NCBI GenBank assembly: GCA_021157485.1 | Contig: JAGGWO010000042.1 | Span: forward strand, 1 to 10,101 | From: Sulfurimonas sp. | GTDB lineage: Bacteria; Campylobacterota; Campylobacteria; Campylobacterales; Sulfurimonadaceae | Direction: 5' to 3' | DNA: 10,101 nucleotides | Shown: piece after piece, positions 1 through 7,115 of the stretch | Layout of the letters: every line of letters starts with the position of its first letter | Position numbering within the stretch: the stretch's first letter is position 1 | Program-made: the position numbers and the translations under genes | The notes under the pieces: generated by a model | Told to the model about the DNA's origin: nothing | What the model saw: the letters and a program-made list of their open reading frames with translations, nothing else | Database searches by the model: none

Positions 1-416
1 CTCAAGATAATTCAGGTAGAAAAATGCCACCAGACTTAAATCGTCGTCAACTTTCATCAGTGGTAACTGTAAAAGATGGAAATAGAATTATCCTCGGTGG
101 ACTTATTAATACTAAAAATACTAATAAATCAAATAAGGTACCAATTCTAGGTGATATTCCTATTATTAGCTATCTATTTAAGTATGAAGAAAAAGTAAAA
201 GTTGTTCAAGAGTTAGTTATTATTATCGAACCTCATATTATTGATAAAGAAGTAGATTCTATCTCTCTTTCTGATTTGGGCTATGAAGGTCTAAGTGATG
301 AAATCTTAACCGCAGAAAGTGGATCAGTGTCAGATGGAGCAGATTTTTTAAGTAAACAAAACGCTAAAAAAGTTGGATTGAAACACTCTTCAAAAGACAA
401 TAGCGAAGAAAAATAG
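1..416 (+). CDS. mshL: Secretin C-terminal end, MSHA/type IV pilus-type (MshL / CtsD-like), 5'-truncated by the window
   Basis: This is the end of an outer-membrane secretin, the gated ring through which a pilus, pseudopilus or DNA passes. The frame is open from base 3 and runs into the window from upstream, so the ATG at 24 is probably internal. The conserved C-terminal secretin signature is clear: a VKDGNRIILGGLI strand (about nt 69-107), KVPILGDIPIISYLFK (nt 135-182) and ELVIIIEPHII (nt 210-242). These form the last strands of the beta-barrel and gate domain. After the signature comes a hydrophilic tail of about 55 residues rich in S, D, E and K, placed where some GspD secretins carry a pilotin-binding S-domain. 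The next gene starts 12 bp downstream, so it is cotranscribed with the ATPases. By gene order it corresponds to C. jejuni ctsD. The secretin family is certain; the MshL versus PilQ/GspD subtype rests on the neighbours. Confidence 0.9.
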   Translation, partial: QDNSGRKMPPDLNRRQLSSVVTVKDGNRIILGGLINTKNTNKSNKVPILGDIPIISYLFKYEEKVKVVQELVIIIEPHIIDKEVDSISLSDLGYEGLSDEILTAESGSVSDGADFLSKQNAKKVGLKHSSKDNSEEK

Positions 417-428
417 GACTACAATTAT

Positions 429-1241
429 ATGAGTTCTAGTATCTATATAAATTCTAAAAATGTATTTTTGGATACTGTGAATTCTAAGGACTATATACAG
501 CTTGATCGTGTCTCTACAATTTATCAGGCACTTAAAGACTCTATAAAGAAACCCCTTAAGATGATACTTCTTTATGGAAAACCTGGTACCGGTAAGAGTA
601 TGTTTCTAACAAAACTCTATCATGACTTATCATCTTCGCAAATTGTACACATATATCAGACACCTATTTTAGATGAGAGTGAGTTTTATAAAATATTAGC
701 TCAGGATATATTTTCCACAAAATATAGTGGAGAACTAAATTTTACACAGTTCATGAAAATAGTTGCAAATTCAGATATTAGTTCAATCCCCGTAGTACTT
801 CTAGATGAGGCTCAGTTATATTCTGATGCTTTAATGGAAAAAATTAGACTTATATCAGATACTAGAACAATAAAATTCGTAATTACTTTACATAAGACTG
901 AAAAAGAGGACTTGATAGCAAAAGAGCACTTTCAAACAAGAATTTGGGAGACTATTGAGCTAGAAAATGCTTCAAATGCAGAATTAAAAATCTATATTCA
1001 AAAAAAACTCATGAAAGCAAACTGTTTTGATAGTGCAAATATGTTTACTACTAAATCTGTAAACAAAATTTTTAAACTAACTAATGGCAACTATAGAGAT
1101 ACAAACAAGCTTCTATATGCACTATTTGATATTTATTCAGCCTACGACACAAATCATCAGCTATCAAGTGTAGGTACAACACATGTTTCTAATAAACTTA
1201 TCGAGATGTCAGCTATACATACAGGTTTAATAAATGCTTAA
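429..1241 (+). CDS. AAA ATPase of the ExeA/MshM type (CtsP-like), pilus/competence assembly
   Basis: This 270-residue cytoplasmic ATPase has a Walker A GKPGTGKS at residues 50-57, a Walker B VVLLDEAQ at 122-129 (D126-E127), a sensor-1 strand FVITLHK at about 150-156, a possible arginine finger R171 in FQTRI, and a sensor-2-like GNYRDTNKLL at 220-229. This is the ExeA/MshM layout. ExeA proteins continue into a membrane segment and a peptidoglycan-binding domain; this one ends after the AAA lid with no transmembrane helix, so it must work through a partner. The next gene, overlapping by 8 bp, encodes a single-pass membrane protein that is the obvious candidate. In C. jejuni the gene at this place is ctsP, a nucleotide-binding protein needed for natural transformation. 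The start at 429 has a modest AGGA (415-418) about 10 nt upstream. The ATPase class is secure; the role comes from context. Confidence 0.82.
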   Translation: MSSSIYINSKNVFLDTVNSKDYIQLDRVSTIYQALKDSIKKPLKMILLYGKPGTGKSMFLTKLYHDLSSSQIVHIYQTPILDESEFYKILAQDIFSTKYSGELNFTQFMKIVANSDISSIPVVLLDEAQLYSDALMEKIRLISDTRTIKFVITLHKTEKEDLIAKEHFQTRIWETIELENASNAELKIYIQKKLMKANCFDSANMFTTKSVNKIFKLTNGNYRDTNKLLYALFDIYSAYDTNHQLSSVGTTHVSNKLIEMSAIHTGLINA

Positions 1242-2082
1242 TACAAGAGACCTTGAAGAGCGTTGGTTAAAGTATAAAATAAAATCTTATATCCCGTATG
1301 CTACAATTGCATTAAGTTCTATCGTTATAATTATAGTTGTCTCTATATTTTTAAATTCGAATAAAGTAGAAAAGAAAACCACTCTTTCACCTGAGATAAA
1401 AGTAGAAAAAGAAGTTCAGCAAGTTAAAATAAAAACAATATTAACAAAAGCTACAGAAGCAATAGAAAAAACACCTCCGACTAAGGAAGCTATTCAAATA
1501 CAAAAAACCACTGTTGAGGAAGTTCCTAAAACAATTGCTATAGTCTCCCAAGGAAACTCTATAAAGAGACAAGAAGCATCATTAAAGCTCTCTCCTTCAC
1601 TTGATTTTATGAAAAAAATGCAACACTCAAGCCTACCTTACTATCAAGAAGAATCTGCTATAGAACAGGAATCTAGATCGCAAATAGTTGAAGAGGTAGA
1701 AGAATTAGAGATAGAAGAAAATACTGACACAACAGTAGTTGAAGAAGAACCTAAAAAAATAACCATCCAAAGACGTGATTCAGCAGATGATATTAGAGGT
1801 ATTATAAAAAGGTTTAAAAAGAACAACAATCCTGCACTTAGCCTTTTTATAGCAAAAAAATATTATGAACTTGGTGAATACCATAAAGCTTATAATTATG
1901 CTTTAATTACCAATGAAATAAATAGCGATATTGATGCAAGCTGGATAGTATCTACTAAATCCCTTGTAAAATTAAATCAAAAAGATATGGCAATACAAAC
2001 TTTAAAACAATATATAGAAGATTCACATTCAAGCAGTGCAAAAATACTTCTTGATGAGATAATTTCAGGAAAATTTAGATGA
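1234..2082 (+). CDS. Single-pass inner-membrane protein with charged linker and TPR-like C-terminus (MshN/CtsX-position)
   Basis: This 282-residue protein starts with a short basic cytoplasmic segment, then one strong transmembrane helix at about 21-41 (IALSSIVIIIVVSIFL core). Residues 42-180 are a low-complexity linker, first rich in K, E, T and V, then strongly acidic at 138-173. Residues 198-275 are helical with a TPR-like pattern: ALSLFIAKKYYELGEYHKAY, then a second helix pair around ASWIVSTKSLVKLNQKDMAI. The predicted topology is N-in with the TPR part in the periplasm, like MshN of MSHA pilus systems. It starts 8 bp inside the preceding ATPase gene and its stop overlaps the next start (ATGA), so translation is probably coupled on both sides. 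It may anchor the AAA ATPase and reach toward the secretin. It lies where C. jejuni has ctsX, but whether this or the following gene is the true counterpart cannot be decided here. Confidence 0.72.
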   Translation: MLNTRDLEERWLKYKIKSYIPYATIALSSIVIIIVVSIFLNSNKVEKKTTLSPEIKVEKEVQQVKIKTILTKATEAIEKTPPTKEAIQIQKTTVEEVPKTIAIVSQGNSIKRQEASLKLSPSLDFMKKMQHSSLPYYQEESAIEQESRSQIVEEVEELEIEENTDTTVVEEEPKKITIQRRDSADDIRGIIKRFKKNNNPALSLFIAKKYYELGEYHKAYNYALITNEINSDIDASWIVSTKSLVKLNQKDMAIQTLKQYIEDSHSSSAKILLDEIISGKFR

Positions 2083-2621
2083 AAATAGTATTAATTCTTT
2101 TTTTAGCATTAAATCTTTATGCTAATATAAAACAAGATATGTTTAATTTATATCAAAATCAAAAGTATGAAGATGTTTGTACAATGGGTTTTGATAATTT
2201 CAACAAAAATAACAAAGATGAAGAGTTTATCTCTTTATATGCCTTCGCCTGTTTAAATTCTGATTACATAGATAGACTCGCCATTCCAGTAGCTATGTTA
2301 AAGTTCTCTAAAGAGTCTCGCTCAAACTCAGCATACTTTTCTGTAATTCTTATGCAAAAAAAACTACTCTATCATGCACTACAAGACAACTATGATTTAT
2401 CAACTTTAAAACTACCAACTACAGATTATGTACTCTCAAAAGTATTTGATTTATACTCCAAACTTAAAGAGCATGAACCTAGAGCATTTTATCTATTTGA
2501 AGATGAAAATGATAAAAAGCTCACGTATAAGCTCTACCTCTCAAAAGATGAAAAGCTTAACAAAATGGTTATTGAAGAGTTTTATGATACAATAACTATA
2601 AAACGACATGTATACTGGTAG
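2079..2621 (+). CDS. Small exported protein of unknown function within the pilus/competence operon
   Basis: This 180-residue protein is not matched to a named family. It begins MKIVLILFLALNLYA followed by NIKQD: a short basic start, a hydrophobic core and small residues near position 15, which reads as a signal peptide with cleavage after A15. There is no lipobox cysteine, so a soluble periplasmic protein is expected. The mature part is helical, with an opening YQNQKYEDVCTMGF and a second stretch FISLYAFACLNSDYIDRL resembling one or two TPR/Sel1-like hairpins. It has two cysteines, C34 and C58, one in each stretch, which could form a disulfide in the periplasm. Its ATG overlaps the preceding stop in ATGA (2079-2082), and gspE follows after 9 bp, so it is firmly embedded in the operon. 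A helper of the secretin or of the TPR protein is an inference only. Confidence 0.7.
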   Translation: MKIVLILFLALNLYANIKQDMFNLYQNQKYEDVCTMGFDNFNKNNKDEEFISLYAFACLNSDYIDRLAIPVAMLKFSKESRSNSAYFSVILMQKKLLYHALQDNYDLSTLKLPTTDYVLSKVFDLYSKLKEHEPRAFYLFEDENDKKLTYKLYLSKDEKLNKMVIEEFYDTITIKRHVYW

Positions 2622-2623
2622 GA
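2620..2623 (+). promoter_or_regulatory. Shine-Dalgarno supporting the GTG start of gspE
   Basis: AGGA overlaps the TAG stop of the preceding gene and lies 7 nt before the GTG at 2631. This spacing supports GTG as the start rather than a later in-frame ATG (the next is M15). Confidence 0.6.
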
Positions 2624-2630
2624 ATTAATT

Positions 2631-4367
2631 GTGGATAGAATAACAACAGATTTACTTGCTAATGGCTCTATAATGAAGGGTCAAGTCGATAGACTTCTCT
2701 CAAAAGGTATAAGTGAGTACCTTATTTTAAGAGACATTACCCTTTCTGGTTTTATGACAATGGATAGACTTGTAAGGTTTATTGTTCAACAGGTTAGAGA
2801 TGGAGTTTATGATCTCTCTATTATAGATAATTATGACTATATTAGTGAAAAAGTTGTTTTAGAAAAAATTTCTGAAGAGTTAGATTTACTGTTTATAGAT
2901 CTTGATTCTATTGATATGGACTATAGGCTAACACAAAGGGTTCCATTAGCACAGCTTAAAAAGCATAATGTAGTTCCAGTATCTGAAGATGAAATGAATG
3001 TTACAATAGCTTTCAATGATCCATTTGATATGGAAGCCCAAGAAGCGATACAAAGACTTTTTCCAAGAAAAATACTTAAAATTGCACTTGCAACAAAAAA
3101 ACAAATATTATCTCACCTTTACAAAATTGAGCTAAAAGATAGTGTTAAAGGCCTAGTAACAAAAATTAGAGATGAGCTAAACTCAATTAGTTCAATGGAA
3201 GAGCAGCAAGAAGCATCTTCTATTCTTCTACTTATTGATGTTATACTGAAGACTTGTATTAGGGGTAGAGCTAGTGATATTCATGTTGAGCCTACTGAAA
3301 AAAACTGTGTGGTTCGTGGACGTGTTGATGGTAAACTTACGGAGATGTTTATCTTTGAAAAAGATATTTACCCTCCACTTGCCTCAAGATTAAAACTACT
3401 TGCTAACTTAGATATCGCAGAGAAAAGAAAACCTCAAGATGGACGTTTCTCAGCTACAGTTGCTGCAGCAGAATTTGATTTTCGTATATCAACACTTCCT
3501 ATACTCTACGGTGAGTCTATCGTTATGCGTATCTTAGATAAAGAAAAAGCACTTGTTAAACTAGAAGATGCAGGTATGGATACAGTAAGTTACAACAAAC
3601 TTATAAAAGGTCTAGAAGCACCTTATGGAATCATTCTTGTAACAGGACCAACTGGTTCTGGTAAAACAACAACTCTTTATGGGGCTCTAAATGAGCTTAG
3701 AAATGTTGAAGACAAGGTTATTACAGTTGAAGATCCTGTTGAGTATAGAATGAATCTGATTCAACAAGTTCAAGTAAATGCGAAAGTTGGTCTTAGCTTT
3801 GCAGATGCCTTGCGCTCAATTTTAAGACAGGATCCAGATAAGATTATGATTGGTGAGATTCGTGACCAAGAGACACTAGAAATTGCTATTAAAGCAGCAC
3901 TAACAGGTCATATGGTTATCTCGACTCTACACACGAATGACTCAATCAGTGCTATTCCTCGTATGGTTGATATGGGAATCCAGCACTATCTGATTAGTGG
4001 TGCATTAGTAGCTATTCAAGCCCAACGTCTTGTTAGAAAGATATGTAAGCACTGTAAAGTGGTGGAGGAAGTTCCTTCATCAGTACTTGCAGAACTAAAA
4101 GGCTTAGTTCCTGATGGTACTCTATTTTATAAAGGAAGTGGCTGTAGAGAGTGTGGAGATACTGGATATATGGGTAGAGAGATGATATGTGAAGTATTAA
4201 CAATTACAGAAGACTTGTCATCACTTATAGCCAAAGGTGCATCTAAAGAACTTATGCATGAACAAGCGATCAAAGATGGTTTTATTGGCATATATGAAAA
4301 TGGTGTACAAAAAGCTATTGATGGAATTACTACTATTGAAGAAATATTAAAGGTGGCAAAAGGATGA
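2631..4367 (+). CDS. gspE: GspE/PilB-family assembly ATPase (type II secretion / type IV pilus motor; CtsE/MshE-like)
   Basis: This hexameric cytoplasmic motor ATPase powers pilin or pseudopilin assembly. All hallmarks are present in 578 residues: Walker A GPTGSGKT at 339-346, Asp box VITVEDPVEY at 363-372, Walker B region RQDPDKIMIGEIRD at 399-412 with catalytic E409, and His box GHMVISTLHTND at 426-437. A tetracysteine zinc site (C472, C475, C505, C508) marks the extension-type (GspE/PilB) rather than retraction-type (PilT) ATPases. Residues 196-300 form the N2 domain with ASDIHVEP at 214-221. The N-terminal 1-165 looks like a MshEN/T2SSE_N domain: two helical repeats aligning with the c-di-GMP-binding motif of MshE, but poorly kept. 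The start is GTG. The gene lies 9 bp after the small exported protein and its stop overlaps the gspF start (ATGA). By gene order it matches C. jejuni ctsE. Confidence 0.95.
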   Translation: MDRITTDLLANGSIMKGQVDRLLSKGISEYLILRDITLSGFMTMDRLVRFIVQQVRDGVYDLSIIDNYDYISEKVVLEKISEELDLLFIDLDSIDMDYRLTQRVPLAQLKKHNVVPVSEDEMNVTIAFNDPFDMEAQEAIQRLFPRKILKIALATKKQILSHLYKIELKDSVKGLVTKIRDELNSISSMEEQQEASSILLLIDVILKTCIRGRASDIHVEPTEKNCVVRGRVDGKLTEMFIFEKDIYPPLASRLKLLANLDIAEKRKPQDGRFSATVAAAEFDFRISTLPILYGESIVMRILDKEKALVKLEDAGMDTVSYNKLIKGLEAPYGIILVTGPTGSGKTTTLYGALNELRNVEDKVITVEDPVEYRMNLIQQVQVNAKVGLSFADALRSILRQDPDKIMIGEIRDQETLEIAIKAALTGHMVISTLHTNDSISAIPRMVDMGIQHYLISGALVAIQAQRLVRKICKHCKVVEEVPSSVLAELKGLVPDGTLFYKGSGCRECGDTGYMGREMICEVLTITEDLSSLIAKGASKELMHEQAIKDGFIGIYENGVQKAIDGITTIEEILKVAKG

Positions 4368-5608
4368 ATTACTTTGTAGCAACAGTTTTAACAAAAGGTA
4401 AAAGAGAAGAGATAGGTTTATATGCAGAAGATAGAAAAAGTGCTAATAACTATGCAAAACTGAAATTTTCTGGAATTATTATTAAAGTTATTGAAGGCGA
4501 AGAACCTCTAGAAGCTAGATTTGCAAGATTCAAAGATGAACTACTTGTAAATGTTAAAAAAAGAAAAATGAAACCAGATTCACTCATTGCAGCTATCAGA
4601 CAGTTAGCCGTTATGACAAATGCTGGTATATCAATACATGATTCTATTAAAGAGATTGCTGAGGCAACAGACGATGAGACACTTGATCGTGTTTTTTCTA
4701 AACTTGCAGATGATATCAACTCTGGGCATTCACTCTCTGCCTCAATGGAAACTTTTCGCTTTGAACTAGGAAACTTAACTATTGCTATGGTTCAGCTTGG
4801 TGAAAAAACAGGTAACCTTGATGAAGCACTTTATTCTTTAGCTGATATGCTAGAAGAGATTCGTTCAAACTTTATAAAGTTTAAAAAGGCAATGGCATAT
4901 CCTAGAAATGTTATGGTAGCTATGGCTGTTGCATTTACAATTCTTATCTCTTATGTTGTTCCAGAATTTAAAGCAATTTTTGAAGAACTGCATTCTGAAT
5001 TACCACTGCCAACTATTATTTTACTAAAACTTGAATACTTATTTAATAACTTTGGTCCCTATGTTCTAGCAGTTTTAGCAGCTGCATTTGTAACATTTAA
5101 ATATATGATAAATAACTATACAAATGTTAGGTATAGTTGGCATGAATTTCTATTAAAAATGTATCTGATAAAAAATATCATTAAATTTTCAACTTTAAAT
5201 AGATTTACACTCGTTTTCTCAGAACTAGTTCGTGCAGGTATTCCAATTGCTGAAGCACTTGATACTTCTATTGAAATGATTGATAACTTACCTCTTAAAA
5301 AGAAACTACAAACGGTAAGAATTACCGTTGAAAAAGGTGGTACTTTAAACAGTGGTCTTCAAGAGACTAAACTTTTTGAAAATATGATTATTCAAATGGT
5401 TCGTGCTGGTGAAGATAGTGGTACTCTTGATACTATGATTAAAAAAGTTGCTGAGTATTATAAAATGCGTTTTGATGCAATTATTGATGGTCTGAGTGAA
5501 GCTATTGAGCCTATTATGCTCTTTATTATTGCTTCAATGATTATTCTTCTTGCTCTAGGTATATTCTTACCAATGTGGGATATGGGGAACGCAGTCCAAG
5601 GAAGATAA
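4364..5608 (+). CDS. gspF: GspF/PilC-family inner-membrane platform protein (CtsF/MshG-like)
   Basis: This polytopic platform protein of the pilus/secretion machine contacts the GspE motor and feeds subunits from the inner membrane. It has 414 residues, the usual GspF length. After an N-terminal segment of about 65 residues it holds two homologous T2SSF domains, roughly 72-195 and 275-400. Each contains the repeated signature: GEKTGNLDEAL at 146-156 and GEDSGTLDTMI at 349-359. Transmembrane helices are visible at about 182-200, 232-250 and 382-403. The family's short proline motif after the first helix appears as LPLPT at 213-217. Its ATG overlaps the gspE stop, with AGGTGG (4351-4356) upstream, so motor and platform are made together. 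It is the last gene of the operon; the next gene runs the other way. It matches ctsF by position. No defect is seen. Confidence 0.94.
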   Translation: MNYFVATVLTKGKREEIGLYAEDRKSANNYAKLKFSGIIIKVIEGEEPLEARFARFKDELLVNVKKRKMKPDSLIAAIRQLAVMTNAGISIHDSIKEIAEATDDETLDRVFSKLADDINSGHSLSASMETFRFELGNLTIAMVQLGEKTGNLDEALYSLADMLEEIRSNFIKFKKAMAYPRNVMVAMAVAFTILISYVVPEFKAIFEELHSELPLPTIILLKLEYLFNNFGPYVLAVLAAAFVTFKYMINNYTNVRYSWHEFLLKMYLIKNIIKFSTLNRFTLVFSELVRAGIPIAEALDTSIEMIDNLPLKKKLQTVRITVEKGGTLNSGLQETKLFENMIIQMVRAGEDSGTLDTMIKKVAEYYKMRFDAIIDGLSEAIEPIMLFIIASMIILLALGIFLPMWDMGNAVQGR

Positions 5609-5640
5609 TTTTAGTGATACTTTTAAGTGATCTCTACGTT

Positions 5641-5679
5641 GAAATTTAGTCGTTTACTTTATGTAAACTCCTAAATTTC
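5641..5679. repeat. Hairpin-forming inverted repeat in the convergent gspF / yigZ junction
   Basis: GAAATTTAG (5641-5649) pairs with CTAAATTTC (5671-5679), and GTTTAC (5652-5657) with GTAAAC (5663-5668), around a 5-nt loop TTTAT; a TC/TC mismatch separates the two stems. It lies between two convergent genes and could end transcription from both sides, but no T-run follows either arm, so it is not a textbook intrinsic terminator. Weaker outer arms ATAATTTT (5605-5612) and AAAATTAT (5695-5702) extend the symmetry. It may belong to a dispersed repeat family; this could not be tested here. The rest of the 118-bp gap shows no gene. Confidence 0.65.
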
Positions 5680-5726
5680 GCCTTGACCTTACTCAAAATT
5701 ATTCACCAAAATCTTAATAATGAACT

Positions 5727-6302
5727 TTACTCTATTATCTTGACCACTCTCTCTACTTTTTCTAAAAACTTTTTCATATTCTCTTCACTAGCTTTTATTT
5801 TATACTGCGTTTTTATGTCAAATATTTTCTCCAATATAGTTACACCAAAAACTTCACACTCATAATCTATAAAACGTACATCTGTATACTCTATAGATAT
5901 AATTTTTTGTATCTCTTGTTGATACTCCGATAATTTAACTTCATTTATTACAAGATTTACAGCATCACTATACGCACGAACAAGCCCACCAGTTCCAAGC
6001 TTTGTTCCACCAAAATATCTCACAATTATAACAGCAGAGTTGATTAATTCTTGACCTTGAAGCACCATAAGAGATGGTTTACCAGAAGTTCCTTTTGGTT
6101 CTCCATCATCACTTGAATGCTCAACTATTTGATTAAATTCATTGAAGTATCTAAACGCAGTAACGAAATGTCTAGCTTTTGTGTGTTGTGATTTTAATGT
6201 TTTAAGTGTGGATTCATAATCTGAGTAAGGCATAAGATGAGCAATAAATTTTGATTGCTTCACCTCATGAGTAAGTTCAGAAGAAGTCTCTATATATTTC
6301 AT
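5727..6302 (-). CDS. yigZ: YigZ / IMPACT (UPF0029) family protein
   Basis: This 191-residue member of the YigZ/IMPACT family is near the usual length. It shows QSKFIAH at 16-22, ARHFVTAFR at 43-51, the highly conserved SDDGEPKGTSGKP at 64-76 and RYFGGTKLGTGGLVRAYSDA at 95-114; the last two are the family signature. Residues of about 133-190 correspond to the second, ferredoxin-like domain (DUF1949). The eukaryotic relative IMPACT acts on translational control through GCN1/GCN2. Bacterial YigZ has been structurally characterised, but its biochemical role is not established, so only the family is called. It begins 6 bp after the yebC stop with no good Shine-Dalgarno, so expression is probably coupled to yebC. 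The stop is TAA at 5727-5729, facing gspF. Confidence 0.9.
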   Translation of the reverse strand: MKYIETSSELTHEVKQSKFIAHLMPYSDYESTLKTLKSQHTKARHFVTAFRYFNEFNQIVEHSSDDGEPKGTSGKPSLMVLQGQELINSAVIIVRYFGGTKLGTGGLVRAYSDAVNLVINEVKLSEYQQEIQKIISIEYTDVRFIDYECEVFGVTILEKIFDIKTQYKIKASEENMKKFLEKVERVVKIIE

Positions 6303-6308
6303 AGAAAT

Positions 6309-7019
6309 CTATGATAAGTTAGTAAAAACTTTTTGAACATCCTCATCATCTTCTAGTCTTTCAAGTATTTTATCAATATCTGCATGGTCTGCGTCTGTTA
6401 TAGAGATAGGCGCGTTAGCCATTCTCTCTAGATGTGCTTTTTTAATCTCAATGCCCATATCTTCTAAAGCTTTTGTTAAAGTTCCAAAACTAGTATAATC
6501 ACCAGTGACGATAGCAACACCATCTTCGGCTTCAATCTCTTCAAGACCAGCATCAATAAGTTCTAACTCTAACTCTTCTAAATCCATCTCATCTGTAAAA
6601 TCAAATTCTATTAGTGCCTTTCTATCAAACATAAACTCTAAAGAACCATTTGTTAAGAGTTCTCCACCATGTTTAGTAAGTATATTTTTAACATTAGCGA
6701 CTGTTCTTGTATTATTATCAGTCATACACTCTATGAAGATTAAAACACCATGAGGTGCTTTTCCTTCAAAATTAACTTCAAGCATACTTGCAGTATCTTT
6801 AGCACTCGCTCTTTTTATGGCTGCTTCAATATTATCTTTTGGCATATTTTCAGCTTTAGCATTGATTATCGCAGTTCTAAGTTTAGCATTCATATCAGGA
6901 TCACTACTACCCTCTTTTGCTGCCATTGTAATAATTTTTCCAAGTTTTGGAAACAATTTTGACATTGCTCCCCATCTTTTTAACTTTGATGCTTTTCTAT
7001 ACTCAAACGCTCTACCCAT
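6309..7019 (-). CDS. yebC: YebC/PmpR/TACO1 family protein
   Basis: This 236-residue YebC-family protein is of full length. Landmarks are the N-terminal basic segment [36 protein letters not shown] at 56-71, [19 protein letters not shown] at 85-103, and [19 protein letters not shown] at 111-129. The N-terminus is the [10 protein letters not shown] variant in place of the common MAGHSKWANIKHRKA. The family was long annotated as a DNA-binding transcription regulator (PmpR in Pseudomonas). Its mitochondrial relative TACO1 and later bacterial work point to a ribosome-associated role in translating difficult, proline-rich stretches. Which applies here is not visible in sequence. The start at 7019 has a strong Shine-Dalgarno AGAGGA (7027-7032, minus strand) 7 nt upstream. 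An extended -10 lies just before it. It is the promoter-proximal gene of a pair with yigZ. Confidence 0.94.
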   Translation of the reverse strand: MGRAFEYRKASKLKRWGAMSKLFPKLGKIITMAAKEGSSDPDMNAKLRTAIINAKAENMPKDNIEAAIKRASAKDTASMLEVNFEGKAPHGVLIFIECMTDNNTRTVANVKNILTKHGGELLTNGSLEFMFDRKALIEFDFTDEMDLEELELELIDAGLEEIEAEDGVAIVTGDYTSFGTLTKALEDMGIEIKKAHLERMANAPISITDADHADIDKILERLEDDEDVQKVFTNLS

Positions 7020-7046
7020 AAATTATTCCTCTTCTTATATTGTTGA

Positions 7047-7055
7047 ATTATACCA
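7047..7055 (-). promoter_or_regulatory. Extended -10 promoter of yebC-yigZ
   Basis: On the minus strand this reads TGGTATAAT, a perfect extended -10 (TGn plus TATAAT). Predicted transcription would start near 7040, giving a leader of about 20 nt that carries the yebC Shine-Dalgarno. No good -35 hexamer is present at the expected place (7070-7075), which is usual in Campylobacterota. Confidence 0.65.
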
Positions 7056-7068
7056 TTAACTTAGTTGC

Positions 7069-7082
7069 GAGATACTTATCTC
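7069..7082. promoter_or_regulatory. Perfect 14-bp palindrome between divergent promoters; possible operator
   Basis: GAGATA (7069-7074) and TATCTC (7077-7082) are perfect inverted repeats separated by CT. The site covers the presumed -35 zone of the yebC promoter and lies upstream of the divergent promoter at 7116. A dimeric regulator bound here could affect either gene. No regulator is identified, and 6-bp half-sites can arise by chance in AT-rich DNA. Confidence 0.35.
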
Positions 7083-7115
7083 ACCATTTTACATCCATTT
7101 TAATTTTCAAAGATG

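Noticed and set aside
1644..1829. Open frame on the minus strand inside the membrane-TPR gene
   Set aside because: Serine-rich low-complexity translation of the antisense of an acidic linker; no ribosome-binding site or family resemblance.
4450..4719. 89-codon open frame on the minus strand within gspF
   Set aside because: Lies wholly opposite the conserved first part of gspF, is serine-rich, and shows no start signals.
5683..5865. 60-codon open frame on the plus strand after gspF
   Set aside because: Mostly antisense to the end of yigZ; no Shine-Dalgarno, and the translation looks like an antisense shadow.
6505..7059. Three overlapping plus-strand open frames opposite yebC
   Set aside because: All are antisense to a strongly conserved gene, with serine- or phenylalanine-rich translations typical of shadows.
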